Source of the DNA: Nitrospirota bacterium
GTDB lineage: Bacteria; Nitrospirota; Thermodesulfovibrionia; Thermodesulfovibrionales; SM23-35
DNA: 64,000 bases
NCBI GenBank assembly: GCA_013388455.1
Contig: JACAFF010000030.1
Location: 18,676 to 82,675, forward strand
Reading direction: 5' to 3'
The position numbers and the translations under genes are program-made. Under the pieces are notes generated by a model that had not been told where the DNA came from, ran no database searches, and saw only the letters and a list, made by a program, of their open reading frames with translations. This document shows positions 17,279-26,789 of this stretch, piece by piece; the first letter of the stretch is position 1, and every line of letters begins with the position of its first letter.

Positions 17279-17887
17279 CTATAGCCCTTCTTTTTTCATT
17301 AATTCTTCAAGTAGTTCTCTTTTTTCCTGACATTCTATACAATATATTGATAAAGGGAGAATTTTTAGTCTTTCTTCAGTAATTTCCTCACCACAATCCT
17401 CACAGATCCCATAGGTACCTTCCTTGAGTTTCCTTAGAGCTTCATCTATCCGTTGGAGGTTTTCTCTATGAACACTCAATTGTCTCAAGCTAATGTCCTC
17501 AGAGAGATCAACAACTGACCAATCACCATCATCAAGTGCTGTATCAATTAATTGTTTTGTTTCCCCTTTGATGTATTTTGATATTTCAGACTTTGCTTCT
17601 TTGATTATTTCTTCTCGTTTTTTTATAAGGAATTTTCTGAGTTCAGCGTTTCTATCCTCGTCAGACTTTAAGTGTGTTTTTTGTTCTATGATAGAGTATT
17701 TCTTAGGTTTCTTAAGTATTTTCTGTTTTGTTTTTTTTGTCTTTTCAACAGGCTTTTTTGGAACAGGTTTGCGCTTTTTTGTAATTTTTGGTTTTGTTTT
17801 TAACTGTTTTTTTAAAGAAGTTTTTTTTGACTGAACATTTTTCTTCATAGGTGTTTTCTTTATTTTTGAAGTCTTTTTATTAGCCAT
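17279..17887 (-). CDS. DksA/TraR-type zinc-finger protein with lysine-rich N-terminus
   Basis: From ATG 17887 the protein is about 202 aa. Residues 1-75 are almost entirely Lys, Pro, Thr and Ser, a low-complexity basic tail resembling histone H1-like extensions. The rest is a DksA/TraR domain: a coiled-coil region ending in LRQLSVHRENLQRIDEALRKL, then CEDCGEEI and CIECQEKR as a C4 zinc finger. DksA relatives bind the RNA polymerase secondary channel; the basic tail may add nucleic-acid binding (inference). The frame runs further upstream, but ATG 17887 overlaps the preceding small ORF and has an AGGA site. An upstream-extended start is less likely. Confidence 0.82.
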   Translation of the reverse strand: MANKKTSKIKKTPMKKNVQSKKTSLKKQLKTKPKITKKRKPVPKKPVEKTKKTKQKILKKPKKYSIIEQKTHLKSDEDRNAELRKFLIKKREEIIKEAKSEISKYIKGETKQLIDTALDDGDWSVVDLSEDISLRQLSVHRENLQRIDEALRKLKEGTYGICEDCGEEITEERLKILPLSIYCIECQEKRELLEELMKKEGL

Positions 17888-18041
17888 TAATTGTTTGTTC
17901 CTTTTTGATTTCCTTAATCTCCAACTCTTCTTTGAATATCTCAATAATGCTACGGACTTTGATACCAGCATCCTGTAAAGCTTTCTGGATATCAGTCAGC
18001 TTTGCATCCGTTACCTTTACAATGAAATTACTATTAGTAAT
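17880..18041 (-). CDS. 53-aa ORF with apparent ATT start between frr and the DksA-like gene
   Basis: Reading from ATT 18041-18039 the frame gives a 53-residue protein: NFIVKVTDAKLTDIQ, then ALQDAGIKVRSIIEIFKEE and a charged tail, an apparent beta-alpha-beta pattern reminiscent of half an ACT or ferredoxin-like domain. GGAGGT lies six bases before the ATT and overlaps the frr stop region; frr ends two bases upstream. The stop lies inside the first codons of the DksA-like gene (8-base overlap), an arrangement typical of coupled translation. No ATG, GTG or TTG is available in the first 39 codons. Function unknown. Confidence 0.6.
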   Translation of the reverse strand: MTNSNFIVKVTDAKLTDIQKALQDAGIKVRSIIEIFKEELEIKEIKKEQTING

Positions 18042-18043
18042 TT

Positions 18044-19929
<1,886 letters not shown>

Positions 19930-19933
<4 letters not shown>

Positions 19934-20691
19934 GCTAATTTTTCTGCTTCCTCCTGTTGAATTTTTTGTTCAGCTTCAAGTTTTTCTGCATGTTCAGCCT
20001 GCATTTTTGATAGAGCCTCTTTACCCTCAATAACAGCATCTGCTATTTTTGAAGTTATAAGTTTTATAGCTCTTATGGCATCATCATTTCCGGGTATTAC
20101 ATAATCGATTTCGTCAGGGTCACAGTTTGTATCGACTATGGCGACTATTGGTATAGAAAGTTTTTTTGCTTCATGAACAGCAATTCTTTCCTTTTTGGGG
20201 TCTACAATAAACAAAGCTCCAGGAAGGCTCGGCATATCTTTTATCCCTGAAAGGTTTTTATCGAGTCGTTCCCTTTCTTTTTCGAATGCAGTCGCCTCTT
20301 TTTTAGTATGACGATTCAGTGTCCCATCTTCTTTCATGGTTTCGAGTTTTTTCAGCTTCTCAATACTCTTCTTAATCGTGGAAAAATTCGTTAGCATTCC
20401 TCCAAGCCATCTTTGATTAATATAAAATGTTCCGCATCTTTTAGCTTCCTCCTGAATGGCGTCCTGTGATTGTTTCTTTGTTCCTACAAAAAGAATTGGT
20501 GCACCTGTCATCGCAACATTTTTTATGAAATTGTAAGCATCTTCAAGCCCTTTTACTGTCTTCTGGAGATCAATAATGTAAATACCATTTCTCTCTCCAA
20601 AGATATATTTTTTCATCTTGGGATGCCATCTCTTTACCTGATGTCCAAAATGCACTCCAGCTTCAAGCAATTCTTTCATTGCTGCTACCAT
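19930..20691 (-). CDS. rpsB: 30S ribosomal protein S2
   Basis: Standard S2: [14 protein letters not shown] near the N-terminus, [23 protein letters not shown] and the [20 protein letters not shown] signature. About 253 aa, with a helical charged tail rich in Glu and Lys. First gene of the rpsB-tsf-pyrH-frr operon, preceded by a leader with two perfect hairpins. Confidence 0.97.
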
Positions 20692-20713
20692 TTTTTGTTT
20701 TTCCTCCTATCTT

Positions 20714-20793
20714 TGCCTCTGTTAACTCGCAATTACGCTCTATAAGCGCACAGAGGCACAATATAAATTTCTGAAAGAAATGTAATCTTTCAG
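20714..20793 (-). promoter_or_regulatory. rpsB mRNA leader with two hairpins
   Basis: In the rpsB 5' region a perfect 9-bp inverted repeat TGCCTCTGT/ACAGAGGCA (20714-20722 with 20750-20758) encloses a smaller CGCT/AGCG stem. Further upstream in the transcript is a perfect 8-bp stem CTGAAAGA/TCTTTCAG (20771-20778 with 20786-20793). The first closes 14 bases before the ribosome-binding site. Autoregulatory leaders bound by S2 are known in other bacteria, so this is a candidate for one. A weak promoter TTGCTT-16-TATGTT lies upstream near 20807-20840. The remaining gap to rdgB shows only the short hairpin listed next. Confidence 0.5.
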
Positions 20794-20921
20794 GAAAAAA
20801 AGGTTAACATAAATATATCTTTTTTGCAAGCAATGTCCTCTGGAGAGAGACTATTATTGAGTTATTAAGCTTTTGTATGATATAAAAAAACCATCTTGCC
20901 TTTTTGCATGAGATTGCCACG

Positions 20922-20939
20922 TCCCGAATGCTTTCGGGA
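20922..20939. repeat. short hairpin repeat TCCCGA/TCGGGA
   Basis: A 6-bp perfect stem with a six-base loop in the gap before rdgB, GC-richer than its surroundings and flanked by ATTGCC. A similar GAAT-containing hairpin flanked by ATTGC occurs at 62243-62276. They may be degenerate copies of a small dispersed palindromic element. Confidence 0.3.
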
Positions 20940-20995
20940 ACAGGCTAAAGAGGGAATCAGCGCAGTTACCGCAGGCTTTGGGTTAATTAAAATTT

Positions 20996-21598
20996 ATGGA
21001 AATAGTATTAGCAACAAGAAATAAGAAGAAAATCGAGGAGATAAAAAGGATATTATACGATCTTCCAGTTACAATCCTTAGCCTTGAGGATTTTCAGGGT
21101 TGCCCAGAAATCCACGAAAACGGTGTCACATTTGAAGAAAATGCGGTTAATAAAGCTGTAGCTATAGCTCAATATGTTCAGAAGCCTGCACTTGCTGATG
21201 ATTCTGGACTTGAAGTATATGCATTGAATAAAGCACCAGGAGTTCTGTCTGCACGTTATGCAGGAGAAGAGGCGAATGATAGAAAGAATATAGAAAAATT
21301 GCTTTATGAAATGCGTTCCTTTGAAGGAGAGAAAAGAAAGGCACGTTTTGTATGTTGTATAGCTATTGTTTTTCCTAATGAAAATATTCATACATTCTAT
21401 GGATATACTGAAGGAATGATAGGTAAAGAGCCTAAAGGAAATAGGGGCTTTGGGTATGATCCTGTATTTTACCCTGAAGGTTCTGAAAGAACTTTCGCAG
21501 AGATGAGCAATGAAGAAAAAGATGCGATCAGTCACAGGGGGAGGGCTCTTGAGGAATTTAGAAAATATATTAAAGAAAAAATTCAAATTATTAAATGA
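20996..21598 (+). CDS. rdgB: RdgB/HAM1 non-canonical purine NTP pyrophosphatase
   Basis: Hydrolyses ITP, dITP and XTP to keep deaminated purines out of nucleic acids. The N-terminal LATRNKKKIEEIKRIL, the ADDSGLEV motif (near residue 66) with catalytic Asp, PGVLSARYAG, and the GFGYDPVFYP and SHRGRALEEF blocks are all conserved. 200 aa, as expected. A single-gene unit before the adk promoter. Confidence 0.96.
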   Translation: MEIVLATRNKKKIEEIKRILYDLPVTILSLEDFQGCPEIHENGVTFEENAVNKAVAIAQYVQKPALADDSGLEVYALNKAPGVLSARYAGEEANDRKNIEKLLYEMRSFEGEKRKARFVCCIAIVFPNENIHTFYGYTEGMIGKEPKGNRGFGYDPVFYPEGSERTFAEMSNEEKDAISHRGRALEEFRKYIKEKIQIIK

Positions 21599-21656
21599 CT
21601 TAATAATTCAAATTTTAGTAATAAGTAATTCTTATCTTTATATCAAAAATATGAAT

Positions 21657-21685
21657 TTGACTTAAACCCGCATCAATAATATATT
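21657..21685 (+). promoter_or_regulatory. promoter of adk and possibly the sulfur module
   Basis: TTGACT (21657-21662) and TATATT (21680-21685) are separated by 17 bases, a good sigma70-type match, giving a transcript start near 21692 and a leader of about 125 bases before adk. The leader is AT-rich without an evident hairpin. Confidence 0.5.
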
Positions 21686-21816
21686 TATATGTCTTTCTTT
21701 TTTTTATTTAAAGGCTCTACCACTTATTTTTATTTATTATTATAGTAGCAGACGCAATTTTCCTTTTTACTGATTTTTTTAATAAAAATCGAGAAAAAAA
21801 TGATGGGGGTAAGATT

Positions 21817-22464
21817 ATGAGAATAGTGTTGCTCGGTGCACCAGGTGCTGGGAAGGGGACGCAAGCAAAAATGCTTATCGATAAATATAAGATTCCTCAG
21901 ATATCGACAGGCGATATTTTAAGAAAAGCAGTGGCTGATGGTACCCCTCTTGGAAAAGAAGCAAAAGCTATCATGGAGAAAGGTGAACTTGTACCAGACA
22001 AAATAGTTCTTGGTCTCGTGGAAGAAAGGCTTAAGCAGGATGACTGTAAAAAAGGTTTTATCCTTGACGGGTTTCCAAGAAATACTGCACAGGCAGAGGC
22101 TCTTGACAAGCTGTTAAATAACATTAAAATGCCTCTTGATTCTGCATTAAGTGTTGATGTCCCAAAAGAAGATTTAATGAAGAGATTGACTGGTAGAAGG
22201 ACATGTAAGAGCTGTCAGCAGATGTATAATGTTTACTATTCTCCGCCTAAAAAAGAAGGTGTTTGTGATAAATGTGGTGGTGAGCTTTTTCAAAGGGATG
22301 ATGATAAAGAAGAGACGATTAGGAAAAGACTTGATGTATATGATGCTCAAACTGCACCACTGATAGATTATTACAAAAAGAAAGGCATTCTTAAATCAGT
22401 AACAGGTGTTGGAAATATAGACGAGATTTTCAAAAAGGTTTGCACTGTATTAGAGGGCAAATAA
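21817..22464 (+). CDS. adk: adenylate kinase, zinc-containing long form
   Basis: Interconverts AMP + ATP and 2 ADP. GAPGAGKGTQA is the P-loop, DGFPRN the AMP-binding motif, and the LID carries CKSC and CDKC, four cysteines that bind structural zinc. 215 aa. It lies 35 bases before sat. Because APS reduction releases AMP, its place at the head of the sat-apr-qmo run is functionally apt: it returns AMP to the ADP pool. Confidence 0.97.
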   Translation: MRIVLLGAPGAGKGTQAKMLIDKYKIPQISTGDILRKAVADGTPLGKEAKAIMEKGELVPDKIVLGLVEERLKQDDCKKGFILDGFPRNTAQAEALDKLLNNIKMPLDSALSVDVPKEDLMKRLTGRRTCKSCQQMYNVYYSPPKKEGVCDKCGGELFQRDDDKEETIRKRLDVYDAQTAPLIDYYKKKGILKSVTGVGNIDEIFKKVCTVLEGK

Positions 22465-22499
22465 AGATTTTTTATATTAATTAATTAAGGAGGAAAATT

Positions 22500-23774
22500 A
22501 TGGAAAACATTGGTCATGGTGGTAAAGAGATTGTTGAGCGCGTAATGCCAAAAGCTGCTGCAATTAAAAGAGTGGAAGAGTTAAAAGCAGCCAAGGCAAA
22601 AACTCTCGATGTTCGTCTGCAAATTGCAACAGAAATTATCGACATTGCTTATGGATTCTTCACTCCATTAGAAGGATTTATGACAAAGGCGGATGTTGAA
22701 GCTGTCTGTAATAATATGACCCTTGCAGATGGAAAGACTGTCTGGAGTATCCCTATAGTATTTGACATATCTGATGATGAATTAAAGAAAAGTGGAATCA
22801 AACAATACGAGGAAGTTCTACTTACCTACACTGGAAATCCATTTGCTATTCTGGATGTGACAGATATATTTACATATGATAAAAAAGAAATAGCCATGAA
22901 AGTTTATGGCACCACTGAAGATAAACATCCAGGGGTTAAAAGAACTTACAATTATAAAGAAAAGTTTCTTGGTGGTAAGATAACGCTCCTTAACCCCCCG
23001 AAGATAAATGAACCTTATAAGAAATTCTGGTTAACCCCTTTACAGATGAGAGCAAGATTCAAGGAAAAAGGTTGGGTTCGAATTGTTAATCATCAGACAA
23101 GGAACGTGCCCCATACAGGACATGAATGGCTTTGTAAAGGTGCATGGTTACAGACATATGGCGAGTTACCGATTGAAAAACCGATTGTCGGAGTTCTGGT
23201 AAATGCAATTATTGGAGAAAAGAGACCTGGTGACTACATTGACGAGGCGATAATTCTTACTCATGACAGGCTCAGAACCGCTGGATATTTCGGAGAGCAC
23301 AACCATATGACATCCTGTACGTTCTGGGATATGAGATATGCTGGACCGAGAGAGGCTGTATTCCATGCATGTCTGAGAACGAATCTTGGTTGTACACATC
23401 ATATGTATGGAAGAGACCACGCAGGTGTTGGTTCATATTATGGTCCTTATGATGCCCATCATCTACTTGCTTCAGTGCAGGACAAGATAAACATAACTCC
23501 CACTTATTCCATGAACTGGCTCTACTGCCCACATTGCGGAGAAATTACCAATGAGGGAATTTGCGACCATAAAAAAGAATGGCAGAAGTTTAGTGGTACA
23601 GTTGTCAGAAGTATAATTATTGATGGGGTTAAACCTCCGAGACTGATTTACAGACCTGAAGTTTTTGATGTTATCATGGAGACTGCAGAGAAATATGGAT
23701 TCGGTTCAGCATTTGTTACTGAGGATTATTTAAAGAGAAGAACCCCTGTATTTACCATAGAACCATTGAAATAG
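22500..23774 (+). CDS. sat: dissimilatory sulfate adenylyltransferase (ATP sulfurylase)
   Basis: Makes APS and pyrophosphate from sulfate and ATP, or the reverse. QTRNVPHTGHEWL holds the QxRN and first HxxH-type substrate residues, GRDHAGVGSYYGPYDAH is the second active-site signature. The CPHCG and ICDHKK segment near residues 341-356 provides Cys/His zinc ligands as in sulfate-reducer enzymes. 424 aa, homo-oligomeric type, with no APS kinase domain. A strong AAGGAGG site precedes it. Confidence 0.97.
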   Translation: MENIGHGGKEIVERVMPKAAAIKRVEELKAAKAKTLDVRLQIATEIIDIAYGFFTPLEGFMTKADVEAVCNNMTLADGKTVWSIPIVFDISDDELKKSGIKQYEEVLLTYTGNPFAILDVTDIFTYDKKEIAMKVYGTTEDKHPGVKRTYNYKEKFLGGKITLLNPPKINEPYKKFWLTPLQMRARFKEKGWVRIVNHQTRNVPHTGHEWLCKGAWLQTYGELPIEKPIVGVLVNAIIGEKRPGDYIDEAIILTHDRLRTAGYFGEHNHMTSCTFWDMRYAGPREAVFHACLRTNLGCTHHMYGRDHAGVGSYYGPYDAHHLLASVQDKINITPTYSMNWLYCPHCGEITNEGICDHKKEWQKFSGTVVRSIIIDGVKPPRLIYRPEVFDVIMETAEKYGFGSAFVTEDYLKRRTPVFTIEPLK

Positions 23775-23785
23775 GAGGAAAAGAG

Positions 23786-24088
23786 ATGGCAGAAACATAT
23801 CCAATTAACATCTGGATTAATGAAGAAAGATTAGCAAAGCTTCAGAAGGCAGGCCTTGATTCACTTACACAGGAAATGCTTGCTGGCTTAAAGGTTTTAC
23901 GTGTTCCAACCAACGAAAAACAGAGAGATGAAATATTGAAGATTTATCCAATGGCAAAATATGATAGTGCTACAACAAAAACCATAGAGCTGCTTCCAAA
24001 AGATGTTAAAGACAAGATTTTCGACATGGTGATTGAAAAGAAAACCGTTGACATGATGGATGACTTTCTTAAATCTGTCAAGAAATAG
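23786..24088 (+). CDS. small protein of unknown function between sat and aprB
   Basis: A 100-aa soluble, helical protein beginning MAETYPINIWINEERLAK with no cysteine, membrane segment or known motif that I recognise. It sits 11 bases after sat with its own GAGGAAAAGAG site, so it is co-transcribed with the sulfate-activation genes. I recall a comparable small gene in this position in related sulfate reducers but cannot verify it. A role tied to Sat or Apr (assembly or electron transfer complex) is inferred only from position. The 86-base gap that follows contains TTGGT/ACCAA (24115-24132), a weak hairpin, and a strong AAGGAGGTG site for aprB. Confidence 0.75.
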   Translation: MAETYPINIWINEERLAKLQKAGLDSLTQEMLAGLKVLRVPTNEKQRDEILKIYPMAKYDSATTKTIELLPKDVKDKIFDMVIEKKTVDMMDDFLKSVKK

Positions 24089-24174
24089 AAAGGAGGTGGA
24101 AGGAGACTTAATATTTGGTGGTTTTTACAACCAAACTCTTAAACCTAATATTTAAATAAGGAGGTGTTAAGTAT

Positions 24175-24594
24175 ATGCCAAGTTTTGTAATCACTGAAAA
24201 GTGTGACGGTTGCAAAGCACAGGATAAGACTGCATGTCAGTATATCTGTCCTCACGATCTTATGACTCTCGACAGAGAGAAGATGAAAGCTTACAATCAA
24301 GAGCCTGAGCAGTGCTGGGAATGTTACAACTGTGTAAAGATCTGCCCGCAACAGGCTATTGAGGTAAGAGGCTATTCTGACTTTGTTCCCCTTGGAGCAC
24401 AGACAATTCCTTTAAGAGGAACGGACTCCATTATGTGGACAATCAAGTTCAGAAATGGTTTGACCAAGAGATTTAAATTCCCGATAAGGACTACTGCTGA
24501 AGGTTCAGTTGATCCATATGCAGGGAAACCAGAGCCTGATTTTTCAACAATTAAACAACCTGGGTTCTTTAATTACAAAGCAAGAACTGAATAA
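24175..24594 (+). CDS. aprB: adenylylsulfate reductase beta subunit
   Basis: Ferredoxin-like electron-transfer subunit. Two [4Fe-4S] clusters are visible: CDGCKAQDKTACQYIC with a CP motif, and CWECYNCVKICP. The C-terminal tail from about residue 75 (GTDSIMWTIKFRNG onward) is the part that wraps around AprA. 139 aa. It lies 20 bases before aprA in the standard BA order. Confidence 0.97.
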   Translation: MPSFVITEKCDGCKAQDKTACQYICPHDLMTLDREKMKAYNQEPEQCWECYNCVKICPQQAIEVRGYSDFVPLGAQTIPLRGTDSIMWTIKFRNGLTKRFKFPIRTTAEGSVDPYAGKPEPDFSTIKQPGFFNYKARTE

Positions 24595-24614
24595 AAAAAG
24601 GAGGTGAATATATA

Positions 24615-26618
24615 ATGGAAAAAGAAACTTGTACATTTTCATATTGTAAGAAACCTGAAGTAACAGAAGTAGAATGCGACCTTCTTATCATTGGTGGTGG
24701 TATGGCAGGTTGTGGTGCAGCATTCGAAGGATGTGCCTGGGCTAACCCCAAGAAGCTTAAAGTCGTATTGGTTGATAAGGCTGCTACTGATAGAAGCGGT
24801 GCTGTAGCAATGGGTCTTTCTGCTATCAATACCTATATAGGTGAGAATAAAGTTGTAGATTATGTCAAATATGTAAGAAATGACCTGATGGGAATAATCA
24901 GGGAAGATCTTGTATATGACCTTGGCAGGCATGTTGATGATTCAGTTCACCTTTTTGAAGAATGGGGTCTGCCAATCTGGAAAAAAGGCGATGATGGATT
25001 CTCAATAGATGGTCATGAGGCAAAAGAACAGGGCAAACCCATGCTCAAAGATGGAGGAACTCCTGTTAGATCAGGTAAATGGCAGATAATGATCAATGGT
25101 GAATCATACAAGGTTGTTGTTGCAGAGGCTGCAAAGAAGGCACTTGAGACCAACAGAGCTGCTACTGGTATGGCGCAGAACCATTTTGAAAGGGTATTCA
25201 TTGTAAAACCAGTAATGGATGTAAATGGGAAAAATGTAGCTGCAGCAATCGGATTTAGCACAAGAGAGAACAAGATTTATTCCTTTAAAGCAAAAGCAAT
25301 GGTATGCGCATCTGCTGGAGCAGTCAATTGCTTTAGACCAAGGTCAGTTGGTGAAGGTATGGGAAGAACCTGGTATCCAGTATTTAGCTGTGGTTCTGGT
25401 TATGCCTTTGGCATGGAGGCAGGTGCAGAATTAACATTAATGGAGAATAGATTTGTTCCTGGAAGATTTAAGGACGGTTATGGTCCAGTTGGTGCATGGT
25501 TCCTGTTCTTTAAGGCAAAAGCAACAGACAGCTATGGCGAAGATTATTGCGCAAATAAAGAATATTTCGATGATGCAGTTGCGAGATATGGCGACTATGC
25601 AAAAGGACTGGGCACTGCCATCAGAAACCATCTTATGATGAGAGCTATGAAAGATGGTAAAGGTCCTATTCTCATGAATACCCACACTGCTATGGCTGAG
25701 TTCTCTGCAAGAATTAAAGAGCAACTTGGTGAGAAAGCAGGAGCAAAGAAACTGAAACACCTCGAGGCTGAGGCATGGGAAGACTTCCTCGATATGGCAA
25801 TTGGACAGGCATCACTCTGGGCAGCAAACAATGTTGAACCAGAAAAAGTTCCTTCAGAGATTATGCCTACAGAGCCTTATCTGCTTGGTTCACATGCTGG
25901 ATGCGCAGGTTTCTGGGTTAGCGGTCCCGGTGATATACCAGGAACTCCTGAACATTACACATGGGGATATAACAGAATGTCTACAGTCCCAGGTCTATTC
26001 ATGGCTGGAGACGTTGTAGGTGCCTCAGGACATAAATTCTCATCTGGTTCACATGCAGAGGGAAGGCAGGCAGCAAAGGCTGCAATAGCATACATACTCG
26101 ATAATCCAGATTACAAGCCAACACCTAAAAAATCCCTTGACGAGATAGCGGCTGAACTCTATCTGCCATTTGAGATCTATGAAAAATACAAAACTTATAC
26201 AACAGCTCCTGAAGTTAATCCTCACTATATTGGTCCAAAGGCACTTCAGGCAAGATTAATGAAGATAGCTGATGAGTATTTTGGTGGTGTAGCAACATGG
26301 TATATGACATCAAAGACAATGCTTGAAGAAGGACTAAAGAAGCTTGAACTGCTCAAAGAGGATGCAAGCAGAATGGCGGCAAAAGACCTCCATGAACTTC
26401 TCAGATGCTGGGAAAACTTCCACAGAATTCTGGCGGTCGAAGCACATGCAAGACACATCCTCTTTAGAGAGGAGTCCAGATATCCTGGTTACTATTATAG
26501 AGGCGACTTCAACAAGATCGACGATGCTAACTGGAAGTGCTTTACAAATTCCAGATACAATGTTGAGACCAATACCTGGGAGTTTAAGAAAGTACCATAC
26601 GTTCAGATGTTCCAGTAA
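24615..26618 (+). CDS. aprA: adenylylsulfate reductase alpha subunit
   Basis: FAD-containing catalytic subunit that reduces APS to sulfite and AMP. LLIIGGGMAGCGAAFEG near residue 22 is the FAD Rossmann motif, VDKAATDRSGAVAMG is the fumarate-reductase-like block, and GSHAGCAGFWVSGPGD plus YNRMSTVPGLFMAGDVVG are conserved Apr segments near the substrate site. 667 aa is normal. Codon usage shows a highly expressed bias towards GGA/GGT and CTT/CTC. A strong terminator follows, so qmoABC begins a separate transcript or is reached by read-through. Confidence 0.97.
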   Translation: MEKETCTFSYCKKPEVTEVECDLLIIGGGMAGCGAAFEGCAWANPKKLKVVLVDKAATDRSGAVAMGLSAINTYIGENKVVDYVKYVRNDLMGIIREDLVYDLGRHVDDSVHLFEEWGLPIWKKGDDGFSIDGHEAKEQGKPMLKDGGTPVRSGKWQIMINGESYKVVVAEAAKKALETNRAATGMAQNHFERVFIVKPVMDVNGKNVAAAIGFSTRENKIYSFKAKAMVCASAGAVNCFRPRSVGEGMGRTWYPVFSCGSGYAFGMEAGAELTLMENRFVPGRFKDGYGPVGAWFLFFKAKATDSYGEDYCANKEYFDDAVARYGDYAKGLGTAIRNHLMMRAMKDGKGPILMNTHTAMAEFSARIKEQLGEKAGAKKLKHLEAEAWEDFLDMAIGQASLWAANNVEPEKVPSEIMPTEPYLLGSHAGCAGFWVSGPGDIPGTPEHYTWGYNRMSTVPGLFMAGDVVGASGHKFSSGSHAEGRQAAKAAIAYILDNPDYKPTPKKSLDEIAAELYLPFEIYEKYKTYTTAPEVNPHYIGPKALQARLMKIADEYFGGVATWYMTSKTMLEEGLKKLELLKEDASRMAAKDLHELLRCWENFHRILAVEAHARHILFREESRYPGYYYRGDFNKIDDANWKCFTNSRYNVETNTWEFKKVPYVQMFQ

Positions 26619-26627
26619 AATTGACAG

Positions 26628-26659
26628 AATGGGGGAGGGTACACCCTCCCCCATTTTTT
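26628..26659 (+). terminator. intrinsic terminator after aprBA
   Basis: A GC-rich hairpin of about 12 bp, AATGGGGGAGGG paired with CCCTCCCCCATT, followed by a run of six T's, begins ten bases after the aprA stop. It separates sat-aprBA from qmoABC. Confidence 0.88.
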
Positions 26660-26680
26660 ATGATCTCGCAGAGATTTTTA

Positions 26681-26699
26681 TTGACAAGTGTGATATAAT
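26681..26699 (+). promoter_or_regulatory. possible qmo promoter elements
   Basis: TTGACA (26681-26686) and a consensus TATAAT (26694-26699) lie upstream of qmoA, but only seven bases apart, so they cannot be the -35 and -10 of one promoter. The TATAAT probably serves as -10 with a poor -35, or an extended-type promoter. Confidence 0.4.
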
Positions 26700-26737
26700 A
26701 CCCCCGTTTAAAAGTAGGTCAAAAAGAGTTGGTTATA

Positions 26738-26771
26738 CAGTAAGTTATAAGCACCTCTTTATGACTTACTG
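26738..26771 (+). promoter_or_regulatory. 8-bp inverted repeat in the qmoA leader
   Basis: CAGTAAGT (26738-26745) is repeated in inverse orientation as ACTTACTG (26764-26771) with an 18-base spacer, ending six bases before the AAGGAGGG site. Either an operator or an mRNA hairpin in the leader. It does not match the Rex or HcpR-type sites I know. Confidence 0.45.
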
Positions 26772-26789
26772 CCTTTAAGGAGGGTTATT

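Noticed and set aside
20900..20995. Cobalamin-riboswitch-like fragments AGAGGGAATC before rdgB
   Set aside because: The B12 box and other conserved blocks are absent, and the downstream gene has no link to B12.
25453..25760. Long ORFs in other frames of aprA
   Set aside because: They mirror a well conserved aprA frame and show no motif, so they are shadows.
26681..26699. TTGACA and TATAAT as one strong promoter
   Set aside because: The elements are seven bases apart, not 16-18, so they cannot act together.
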